NCBI GenBank assembly: GCA_944372315.1
Contig: CALVYX010000075.1
Coordinates: 1 to 14,766 of the forward strand
From: an uncultured Bacilli bacterium
GTDB taxonomy: Bacteria; Bacillota_I; Bacilli_A; RF39; UBA660
Reading direction: 5' to 3'
DNA length: 14,766 nucleotides
Position 1 is the stretch's first letter. Each line of letters opens with the position of its first letter. Position numbers and translations under genes: made by a program. Of this stretch, positions 8,922 through 13,273 are shown in pieces. The notes beneath the pieces are model-generated. The model was given only the letters and a program-made list of their open reading frames with translations. It had not been told where the DNA came from and made no database searches.

Positions 8922-9719
8922 AAATATTTTTTTACTTAAAACTTTGTTTGCTTTATCCATTGAATTAATTGGTTCATCACAAATATTACTTAAATGTTCT
9001 TTTAGTTCAGTAAAATATATATCTGGATATTCTATACTCTCACGTTCTTTATACATTTGCATCATATTTCTATTAAGTTTTAAACTTCGTCTAATATTTC
9101 CTTTGGTAAAGTATTCAATAAAAAAACTAGAGATAGATAAATTATTTTTCTTTAAAACTTCATCACAAGAATCCATATTATGATCATGCCAATTTAGAGT
9201 ATCACAAAATTTAAATTGTCTACCATCAAAATGAATATTAGTGTCTGCAATATCAAATATTTCAATTCCTAATTGTGAAATCTCTTTAATATCTCTACTA
9301 CATTTTCGACAAGCTTTAATTAAAGAATCATATTTAGTAGTTGATAATTTATATTTACTTAATTGAGGAATATCAATATATGGCATTACTACTCCTCTTA
9401 TTCTATTATCTACTCTAAATACACCATTAGCAAAAGCAAAAGCATCATTTTTTATATTAGCGTATCTCATAATGTATTCTTCACTTGGTATCAATGATTC
9501 ATCTACCTCTAAAATATCATCAAAATTATCGTTGAAATTGAATATAGAAGATATTGGTACTTCTTTACAATAATCTGGACCATTTAACACTTTAATTACT
9601 CTTCCACGATATAAATAACAAGTTCCTTCTCCACCACTACCTAAATCAGGTGATAAAGCTTGCAAAAATTCTTTTAAAGAAATCATTTTAGTATTTATAC
9701 TAATATCATTACCATTCAT
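8910..9719 (-). CDS. Protein-kinase-like fold protein, divergent
   Basis: This 269-residue product resembles a small protein kinase. A glycine-rich loop LGSGGEG (about 26-32) is followed by YLYRGRVIKVL, in which Lys43 is placed like the ATP-binding lysine. A hinge-like VMPYIDIPQL segment lies near residue 111. Later IFDIADTNIHF (Asp156, Asp159, Asn161) looks like the catalytic loop with the final Asn in place, and FKFCDTLNW (Asp173) sits where DFG would be, with Cys in the Phe position and Thr for Gly. The usual HRD is replaced by FDIAD. It could be an active atypical kinase or a pseudokinase. It has its own strong promoter (9745-9773), an AGGGGATGG ribosome site and a terminator. It sits between the pfl operon and the phage region and could belong to either. 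The substrate is unknown. Confidence 0.72.
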   Translation of the reverse strand: MNGNDISINTKMISLKEFLQALSPDLGSGGEGTCYLYRGRVIKVLNGPDYCKEVPISSIFNFNDNFDDILEVDESLIPSEEYIMRYANIKNDAFAFANGVFRVDNRIRGVVMPYIDIPQLSKYKLSTTKYDSLIKACRKCSRDIKEISQLGIEIFDIADTNIHFDGRQFKFCDTLNWHDHNMDSCDEVLKKNNLSISSFFIEYFTKGNIRRSLKLNRNMMQMYKERESIEYPDIYFTELKEHLSNICDEPINSMDKANKVLSKKIFKSN

Positions 9720-9744
9720 ACAACCATCCCCTATAAGGAGCTAT

Positions 9745-9773
9745 AATATACTACTTTTTAAACAAAATGTCAA
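9745..9773 (-). promoter_or_regulatory. Strong promoter of the kinase-like gene
   Basis: Consensus TTGACA (9773-9768), a 17-base spacer and TATATT (9750-9745), about 25 bases upstream of the ATG at 9719. Confidence 0.75.
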
Positions 9774-9900
9774 ATTTCTTAGCATACTTCGACATTAAAT
9801 TTATAAAATATCCCATTTATTTGTTCTTTTATTTTATCAATCATTACTAGAAAGATTATAAAACATTCCTACTATGCATTAAAATAATTTAATTGACAAA

Positions 9901-9924
9901 AAAACTAGTAAAAATACTAGTTTT
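9901..9924 (-). terminator. Intrinsic terminator of the left lysis cassette
   Basis: A perfect 10-bp stem (9901-9910 with 9915-9924) with an AAAA/TTTT loop is followed on the minus strand by a T-run. The endolysin TAG stop (9917-9919) is inside the stem. Confidence 0.85.
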
Positions 9925-10888
9925 TAAATATTTTTGAAAAAAAATCTACTATAAATTTAACTATCCTTTGAAATATATTTAATTTTTCTGTTTTATCTTC
10001 TCCCATAGCCTCCTCTGGTTTCACTGGAATTTCTTCTTTTGGATGGTCTGGTTTCACCAAATCTATAGATGATTCTTTTTTAGGATATATAATTTCCCAA
10101 TTAGAATTGTAAGCAATCCAACCGATTCCTATATTATACCAAGTGTAACCATCTACTGTTTTAGTATCAGTATAATTATATATACCTTTGTTAACAAAGC
10201 CAACAAACTCCTCATTCAAGCCCGGATCTTTTCTACAATTTAATTGAGCTACTACCACTTCTATTTGATCAACATTTTCGTTTCTATCAACTGGACTACC
10301 TATATATACCTCTTCTTCTTTTGGTAGATTTTGAAATTTATACCCCGCTGTATTTAATAAAATTGTATAGTTTGTATCTACATAAAAGGCTTCATTTGGC
10401 AATAATGATTTATCATATGTATAACACCAAGAGCCATTAGAATTTTTTAATAATCCATAATACTTGCCTAAATTAGCCGTAATATGAAAATGATTCCCTG
10501 TGGCATATCCATCTGTACCTTCTAGTAATATTCTAGTTCCTTTCTTTAATATTTCTCCTTGATATACTAATTTTAAGTTGTCCTCATTCATATGAGTTAA
10601 CGTTATATATAAATAATCAGGATCTTTTTTATAAGGAATATAAAGCTTATTAACACTTTTTAATCTAACACTATTAGTTGTATTATCTCCATTTAAACCT
10701 AGTACTTGTTCTATTACAAAATCATTTTGTGGTTCAAAGTAACTTCTATCACTATCCTTGCAAGCTTCATCCCAAGGTTTATCACTATAATTAGTAGAGC
10801 CTTGCCAGTGAGGGACATGATTACCTTGATCATGTCTTTGGGTTATATTCATATATTTAAAAGGATATATCGCATACTCTTTAACCAT
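9917..10888 (-). CDS. Phage endolysin, M23-like peptidase plus SH3 domain (left copy)
   Basis: This 323-residue lysis enzyme probably cuts peptidoglycan cross-bridges. The N-terminal 190 residues look like a divergent M23 (LytM-type) metallopeptidase: an early histidine in VPHWQGSTNYSDKPWDEA (His27), YITLTHM (His99), and GTDGYATGNHFHIT (about 124-137), where HxH resembles the last zinc/catalytic pair. Residues about 208-270 (QLNCRKDPGLN ... WYNIGIGWIAY) form a bacterial SH3 domain for wall binding. A Pro/Glu/Lys linker leads to an amphipathic C-terminal helix (KLNIFQRIVKFIVDFF, about 302-317). No signal peptide is seen, in line with holin-dependent release. It starts four bases after the holin stop, with AAGGAG inside the holin's end. 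It is closely related to the right copy at 13278-14273. M23 assignment rests on motifs only. Confidence 0.82.
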   Translation of the reverse strand: MVKEYAIYPFKYMNITQRHDQGNHVPHWQGSTNYSDKPWDEACKDSDRSYFEPQNDFVIEQVLGLNGDNTTNSVRLKSVNKLYIPYKKDPDYLYITLTHMNEDNLKLVYQGEILKKGTRILLEGTDGYATGNHFHITANLGKYYGLLKNSNGSWCYTYDKSLLPNEAFYVDTNYTILLNTAGYKFQNLPKEEEVYIGSPVDRNENVDQIEVVVAQLNCRKDPGLNEEFVGFVNKGIYNYTDTKTVDGYTWYNIGIGWIAYNSNWEIIYPKKESSIDLVKPDHPKEEIPVKPEEAMGEDKTEKLNIFQRIVKFIVDFFSKIFKN

Positions 10889-10892
10889 ATTA

Positions 10893-11102
10893 TCACTCCT
10901 TTTTATTCTTCATCTCAGGAATGCCGGTAATACTAGTCAACAAAGATAATATTCCTGATAGTAAACTAGTACTACACACCATTAACCAGTTCACATCGCC
11001 TAAAGCCATTGCTGTACCGATAGTAGCAATAGCAGTTTGTGCTATTGTTTTAATAGCGCGAATCCCCGCACATTTTAACCATTTTTTAAAGGTTTCACTC
11101 AT
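10893..11102 (-). CDS. Phage holin, r1t-like (left copy)
   Basis: The 69-residue product has a short basic N-terminus (MSETFKKWLKCAGIRAIKT), a hydrophobic segment TIAQTAIATIGTAMAL (about 19-34), the conserved GDVNWLMVCSTSLLSGILSLLTSITGIPE and a charged tail (MKNKKE). Two membrane segments, the length and the xDVNW...PE pattern match the r1t-type holin family, which forms the membrane lesions that release or activate the endolysin. A strong ribosome site (AAGGGGTGG) precedes ATG 11102, and the endolysin gene follows four bases downstream. The left cassette lacks the coiled-coil accessory gene found upstream of the right one. Confidence 0.87.
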   Translation of the reverse strand: MSETFKKWLKCAGIRAIKTIAQTAIATIGTAMALGDVNWLMVCSTSLLSGILSLLTSITGIPEMKNKKE

Positions 11103-11146
11103 ATATCCACCCCTTCTATACTTAATATATTTACAAAAAAAATTTT

Positions 11147-11155
11147 AGTATAGCA
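11147..11155 (-). promoter_or_regulatory. Extended -10 promoter of the left lysis cassette
   Basis: TGCTATACT (TGn plus TATACT) lies about 45 bases upstream of the holin ATG. The -35 region is poor. A terminator (11181-11202) directly upstream isolates it, so the cassette would need this promoter to be expressed. Confidence 0.45.
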
Positions 11156-11180
11156 GTAAAACCCAATAAACAAAATAAAA

Positions 11181-11202
11181 AGAATAGTAAAAATACTATT
11201 CT
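11181..11202 (-). terminator. Intrinsic terminator upstream of the left lysis cassette
   Basis: A perfect 9-bp stem (11181-11189 with 11194-11202) with a four-base loop is followed on the minus strand by TTTTATTTTG. A TAG ending a short frame (IFDYGYALKNPLNYKLRS) overlaps it at 11201-11203. Confidence 0.75.
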
Positions 11203-11263
11203 AAGAACGCAATTTATAATTTAAGGGATTTTTAAGAGCATAACCATAGTCGAAAATAAAAAA

Positions 11264-11282
11264 ATCCTTGTAAAACAAGGAT
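11264..11282 (-). terminator. Intrinsic terminator just downstream of the tRNA-Pro 3' remnant
   Basis: An 8-bp stem ATCCTTGT/ACAAGGAT (11264-11271 with 11275-11282) is followed on the minus strand by seven T. It starts 12 bases after the CCA of the tRNA fragment, where a tRNA gene's own terminator would be expected. Confidence 0.8.
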
Positions 11283-11294
11283 ATCATACAAAAA

Positions 11295-11311
11295 TGGTCG
11301 GGAAAACAGGA
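11295..11311 (-). other. tRNA-Pro 3'-end fragment, probable phage attachment site
   Basis: On the minus strand these 17 bases read TCCTGTTTTCCCGACCA: the end of the T-loop (T, C), the T-stem 3' strand CCTGT region, the acceptor 3' strand TTTCCCG, discriminator A and CCA. This is the known 3' end of Bacillota tRNA-Pro genes (Bacillus has the same bases with one C for T). The rest of a tRNA is absent: the match stops at the T-loop, going right. Such fragments are typical of tyrosine-integrase insertion at a tRNA 3' end. The orientation predicts that the element lies to the right, with an intact tRNA-Pro at its far end outside the window. About 340 bases around it (11103-11442) contain no long gene. 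Confidence 0.6.
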
Positions 11312-11442
11312 GCCGTTTAATAATTTTCATACTCTTTTAAAAGCCTTATTTTTCAACGATTTAGTGCCTTATATTTTCCTTTATTTTCACTCATTTTGAT
11401 TTTTTTAAGTATTATTTAGTACCTAGAAAAAGAGGTATTAAA

Positions 11443-11898
11443 ATGAATTGTATTTACTTAAAACAAAAATTAAATAGAAAACTAGAATGTAAAAAAGATA
11501 AAAATAAAATCATACCTACAGATTGTGCAAATTGCGCATTTAAAAAGATAAAATGCACAGTATATTCAAAAAGATGTGCAAATAAACAACAAATGAAAAA
11601 CAAATCCAATAAATTGGCTAAATTAGAAAGAAATAGAACAAGTCTGTTTACTGATAATATGACTAAATGTTATTTTTGCTCAAATAAGAAAGAACACATT
11701 CATGAATTATTTTTTGGTAGAAATAGACGTAATTCTATGTTGTATGGTTTAACACTACCTCTATGTGCAAAACATCATGACATTATGCAAAATGATAAAG
11801 ACATGATAGACTTATATCACAAAAAAGGACAAGCAATGTTTAACAAAACCTATCCCGATTTAGACTTTGAAAAAATTTTTAAAAGAAACTATCTTTGA
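11443..11898 (+). CDS. HNH-type phage nuclease/zinc protein (Ref-like)
   Basis: This 151-residue protein is the only clear plus-strand protein gene of normal size in the phage region. The N-terminal part has cysteines at positions 3, 17, 28, 31, 38 and 45 (CANC among them), probably a zinc site. After a basic stretch, CYFC ... HIHELFFGRNRRNSMLYGLTLPLCAKHHDIM (about 76-112) gives the Cys pair, His, and Cys/His-His arrangement of small phage HNH-fold proteins related to recombination-associated Ref-type nucleases. The ending IFKRNYL is typical of this group. Start ATG 11443 has AAGAGG eight bases upstream. Its last 10 bases overlap the convergent XRE gene. A role in phage or mobile-element recombination, or DNA cleavage, is inferred from the family only. 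Confidence 0.75.
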   Translation: MNCIYLKQKLNRKLECKKDKNKIIPTDCANCAFKKIKCTVYSKRCANKQQMKNKSNKLAKLERNRTSLFTDNMTKCYFCSNKKEHIHELFFGRNRRNSMLYGLTLPLCAKHHDIMQNDKDMIDLYHKKGQAMFNKTYPDLDFEKIFKRNYL

Positions 11899-12092
11899 TT
11901 AGTTCTTCCAACCAAATAATCTAGTGTAACATCAAATATGTCAGCTAATAATTTTAATGTTTCTATAGACGGATATTTATATCCTTTTTCATAACAGCAG
12001 ATACTTGTTTTAGTTAAATGTAATTCTTTAGCCAATTGTTCTTGTGTTAGTTTAGATTCTTTTCTCAATTTCTTTATTCTTTCTCCTAACAT
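11889..12092 (-). CDS. XRE-family helix-turn-helix repressor
   Basis: The 67-residue protein is essentially one HTH_3 domain: MLGERIKKLRKESKLTQEQLAKELHLTKTSICCYEKGYKYPSIETLKLLADIFDVTLDYLVGR. The recognition helix region is HLTKTSICCYEKG. There is no C-terminal dimerisation or peptidase domain, so it is not a LexA/CI-type cleavable repressor. It is the second gene of a two-gene operon: its GGAGG ribosome site lies in the final codons of the 32-residue acidic ORF, and only four bases separate that stop from this ATG. It converges with the HNH gene with a 10-base overlap. It may control the promoters at 12255-12283, 12645-12672 and 12751-12779. That is an inference from position. Confidence 0.9.
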   Translation of the reverse strand: MLGERIKKLRKESKLTQEQLAKELHLTKTSICCYEKGYKYPSIETLKLLADIFDVTLDYLVGRTNQR

Positions 12093-12094
12093 TT

Positions 12095-12193
12095 TTAATC
12101 CTCCAACATTAACATAAATTTTAACATATCTTCTTCATCAAGAATATCTTCAAAAAATGCTTCTTCAATTGGATTTTCAACTAAAAATATCAT
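12095..12193 (-). CDS. Small acidic ORF (32 residues) leading the XRE operon
   Basis: This 32-codon frame begins MIFLVENPIEEAFFEDIL and continues with an acidic DEEDMLKF stretch, ending LMLED. Ten of 32 residues are Asp/Glu and only one is Lys. It has one of the best ribosome sites in the window (GAGGAGGTG, ten bases before ATG 12193) and runs to four bases before the XRE start, carrying the XRE ribosome site in its last codons. This layout supports real translation and coupling. I do not recognise it. An acidic, amphipathic peptide next to an HTH gene could be an anti-repressor, a repressor partner or a leader peptide. None of these is shown by sequence. Confidence 0.6.
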   Translation of the reverse strand: MIFLVENPIEEAFFEDILDEEDMLKFMLMLED

Positions 12194-12197
12194 AATA

Positions 12198-12241
12198 AAA
12201 ACACCTCCTCAAGTAATTATTAACTGTTTGGGTGGTGTTTT
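12198..12241 (-). promoter_or_regulatory. RNA hairpin covering the ribosome site of the acidic-ORF/XRE operon
   Basis: In the minus-strand RNA, AAAACACCACC (12241-12231) pairs with GGAGGTGTTTT (12208-12198): 10 of 11 pairs, one A-A mismatch, 22-base loop. The GGAGG Shine-Dalgarno of the 32-codon ORF is wholly inside the stem, which would limit translation of that ORF and, by coupling, of the repressor. Confidence 0.55.
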
Positions 12242-12254
12242 CCTATAAAAAAAG

Positions 12255-12283
12255 TTGTCAAAAATTATCTCTTATTTTATAAT
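12255..12283 (+). promoter_or_regulatory. Strong promoter of the small hydrophobic peptide mRNA
   Basis: TTGTCA (12255-12260), exactly 17 bases, then consensus TATAAT (12278-12283). Predicted start is near 12290. No gene of ordinary length follows on this strand, only the 12-codon and 22-codon ORFs. Confidence 0.75.
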
Positions 12284-12303
12284 GTTAATGGATATACTTA
12301 TTG

Positions 12304-12329
12304 GTTAGGTGCTTTCCTCTGTTCAATAT
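12304..12329 (+). repeat. 5' arm of a long-range inverted repeat in the peptide mRNA
   Basis: This arm is complementary to 12543-12566: 7 pairs, one G-U, 3 pairs, a two-base bulge, then 13 unbroken pairs. A part of the same arm (12315-12324) can instead pair with 12363-12372, which covers the G-run ahead of the 12-codon leader ORF. Confidence 0.85.
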
Positions 12330-12374
12330 AAAAGGAAATGATATATATTATTAAATTTTATGGAACAGGGGGTG

Positions 12375-12416
12375 ATGTTCAACGTTATTAAGAGAGAATT
12401 TAAAAAGGAGTTTTAG
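12375..12416 (+). CDS. 13-residue leader ORF ahead of the hydrophobic peptide
   Basis: ATG 12375 opens a 13-codon frame (MFNVIKREFKKEF, then TAG 12414-12416) directly after the run AGGGGGTG. It ends two bases before the peptide's ATG, and its last codons contain the AAGGAG ribosome site of that peptide. This arrangement suggests translational coupling, as in leader ORFs of known type I toxins. The ribosome site of the leader is very close to its ATG, and the frame is short, so it may not be translated. Confidence 0.35.
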   Translation: MFNVIKREFKKEF

Positions 12417-12418
12417 CA

Positions 12419-12487
12419 ATGGAATTAGTATTAGCCTTTGCCTTTATTACCTTTTTATCAATCATAGCGATCAACACACACAAATAA
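12419..12487 (+). CDS. 22-residue hydrophobic peptide, candidate type I toxin
   Basis: The peptide begins MELVLAFAFITFLSII and ends with a short polar, weakly basic tail (NTHK). About 17 residues in a row are hydrophobic, enough for one membrane helix. AAGGAG lies nine bases before ATG 12419. The mRNA starts at a consensus promoter (12255-12283) and ends at the plus-strand terminator 12559-12594, about 305 bases for a 22-codon frame, which implies regulatory RNA. A facing small RNA overlaps its 3' part. Size and composition resemble Ibs/Fst/BsrG-like membrane toxins, but I recognise no specific family. Alternatives are a small phage membrane peptide or a chance frame. Confidence 0.6.
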   Translation: MELVLAFAFITFLSIIAINTHK

Positions 12488-12490
12488 AGA

Positions 12491-12519
12491 AAAGCACCTA
12501 TCATGATGATAGGCACTTT
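12491..12519 (-). terminator. Minus-strand-specific terminator of the antisense RNA
   Basis: On the minus strand this is a 12-bp continuous stem: AAAG/CUUU and CCUAUC/GAUAGG joined by two G-U pairs, with a five-base loop and a following TCTTTATTT. On the plus strand the same two positions are C-A mismatches, so the hairpin is weaker there. Confidence 0.65.
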
Positions 12520-12542
12520 CCTTTGACAATATTTAGAAAATA

Positions 12543-12566
12543 ATATTGAACAGAGAAGTACCTAAC
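12543..12566 (+). repeat. 3' arm of the long-range inverted repeat in the peptide mRNA
   Basis: Complementary to 12304-12329. Its last seven bases (ACCTAAC) are also used in the terminator hairpin of the same mRNA, so the two structures compete. Confidence 0.85.
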
Positions 12567-12594
12567 GATCAAAATTAGGTATATCTCTTTTTTA
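12559..12594 (+). terminator. Plus-strand terminator of the peptide mRNA
   Basis: TACCTAA (12559-12565) pairs with TTAGGTA (12575-12581) around a nine-base loop. GAGA/TCTC (12553-12556, 12584-12587) extends the stem. A run TTTTTTATTTT follows. Confidence 0.7.
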
Positions 12595-12644
12595 TTTTAT
12601 GAAAAAATCATAAAACATATACAATTCTTTTCGAATTGCTACTT

Positions 12645-12672
12645 ATTATAATAAAATTTCATTTTTTGTCAA
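12645..12672 (-). promoter_or_regulatory. Strong promoter of the antisense RNA
   Basis: Consensus TTGACA (12672-12667), a 16-base spacer and consensus TATAAT (12650-12645), facing the peptide gene. Confidence 0.75.
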
Positions 12673-12732
12673 CTAAAATGTTAATCTACCTTTAATAGCG
12701 TAAAACCCCTTAATGAAAACACTATGTCTCAT
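12673..12732 (-). CDS. 19-residue basic ORF upstream of the antisense RNA promoter (doubtful)
   Basis: The frame MRHSVFIKGFYAIKGRLTF starts about 12 bases after the predicted start of the promoter at 12779-12751 and ends inside the next promoter. There is no ribosome-binding site, so translation is doubtful. It may be only the 5' part of an untranslated RNA, or a remnant of a longer gene. Confidence 0.2.
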   Translation of the reverse strand: MRHSVFIKGFYAIKGRLTF

Positions 12733-12750
12733 CAATTTTATTACAATTAT

Positions 12751-12779
12751 ATTATAAAAACAACTAGTTAAATTGTCAA
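12751..12779 (-). promoter_or_regulatory. Consensus promoter with an operator-like palindrome
   Basis: TTGACA (12779-12774), 17 bases, TATAAT (12756-12751): a perfect consensus. The palindrome TCAATA-n7-TATTGA (12776-12794) overlaps the -35 box, and CTAGT-containing words recur at 12764, 12784 and 12808. A repressor, perhaps the XRE protein, could act here. A plus-strand promoter-like pair (TTGTCA 12798-12803, 18 bases, TATAAT 12822-12827) lies back to back with it. Confidence 0.65.
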
Positions 12780-12835
12780 TACACTAGTTATTGATACTTG
12801 TCAACTTCTAGTAATATCTAATATAATCAATAAAA

Positions 12836-12862
12836 AACTACTACAGGTTACTAGTAGTAGTT
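12836..12862 (-). terminator. Intrinsic terminator of the 124-residue gene
   Basis: The stem AACTACTAC/GTAGTAGTT (12836-12844 with 12854-12862) is followed on the minus strand by TTTTATT. The TAG stop (12851-12853) is in the loop. Confidence 0.75.
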
Positions 12863-13225
12863 AATTTTTAAATCATCTATTCTCTTCTTTTCTTCTAATA
12901 AACTCTTTGATAATTCAAAGCCAAAATAATCTGCCTTACCACTTAATGCTTTTGATTCATTTAAACTATTATAATTTTCTAAAAGAGAATCTATTTTATT
13001 TACTATTTGTTCTTTTTGTTTTTCGAAATAATCTTTTAATTTTTTAGTATCACTAGAAAGTAGTATCTGACTACCTATATTTTTGGAAGAATAACTATTA
13101 TATATATATAAATCATCATCAATTTTTTGAACACTAGTATTGCTTTCAAAATCTTTTAAAACTTTTTTACCTGCTTTTGACAAATTTACAATATTGTTGC
13201 TTATATGAATTTTTAACTGCCACAT
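12851..13225 (-). CDS. Unrecognised soluble 124-residue protein downstream of the lysis cassette
   Basis: I chose ATG 13225 (MWQLKIHISNNIV). The frame stays open upstream to a TTG at 13273, but that part lies in the endolysin terminator and in this gene's own promoter. The protein has no membrane segment, signal peptide or cysteines. The N-terminal half looks like a small beta-containing domain (IDDDLYIYNSYSSKNIGSQILLSSD), and the second half is a long, charged, probably coiled-coil helix (about 60-120: KKLKDYFEKQKEQIVNKIDS ... LEEKKRIDDLKINYY). It has its own promoter (13245-13273) and terminator, so it is transcribed independently of the lysis genes. That is common for genes expressed in lysogens. 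Function unknown. Confidence 0.65.
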   Translation of the reverse strand: MWQLKIHISNNIVNLSKAGKKVLKDFESNTSVQKIDDDLYIYNSYSSKNIGSQILLSSDTKKLKDYFEKQKEQIVNKIDSLLENYNSLNESKALSGKADYFGFELSKSLLEEKKRIDDLKINYY

Positions 13226-13244
13226 GTCTAAATCACCAATCAAA

Positions 13245-13273
13245 ATAATACCATAAAAAAAAGAGCTAGTCAA
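13245..13273 (-). promoter_or_regulatory. Promoter of the 124-residue gene, overlapping the endolysin terminator
   Basis: TTGACT (13273-13268), exactly 17 bases, TATTAT (13250-13245), with TGG just ahead of the -10 as in extended -10 sites. The -35 box is formed by the loop and 3' stem of the terminator hairpin 13261-13286. Confidence 0.6.

Larger units (their letters stand above)
12487..12638 (-). ncRNA. Candidate antisense antitoxin RNA (about 150 bases)
   Basis: The RNA would start near 12638 from a consensus promoter (12672-12645), fold at once into a 6-bp 5' hairpin CAATTC/GAATTG (12638-12633 with 12627-12622), contain a second hairpin at 12584-12553, and end at a strong terminator at 12519-12491. 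It overlaps roughly the last 100 bases of the peptide mRNA, including both the 3' arm of its inverted repeat and its terminator. It has no ORF of note. The geometry (convergent, overlapping at 3' ends) matches BsrG/SR4 and TxpA/RatA type modules. The ends are predictions. Confidence 0.6.

Noticed and set aside
10706..11148. Plus-strand open frames opposite the left holin and endolysin (and the same at 14091-14562)
   Set aside because: They recur at the same place in both lysis cassettes only because the real minus-strand genes are homologous. No ribosome sites fit.
11260..11320. A complete tRNA gene at the tRNA-Pro-like sequence
   Set aside because: Only the 3' 17 bases match. No anticodon or D arm can be found to the right of them.
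12304..12566. The 24-pair inverted repeat as terminal repeats of a small transposon (MITE)
   Set aside because: No target-site duplication is visible at its outer ends. The arms sit inside a promoter-to-terminator unit and explain themselves better as RNA structure.
13226..13273. Longer N-terminus for the 124-residue protein, from a TTG
   Set aside because: It would start inside the endolysin terminator and cover the gene's own promoter. ATG 13225 fits better.
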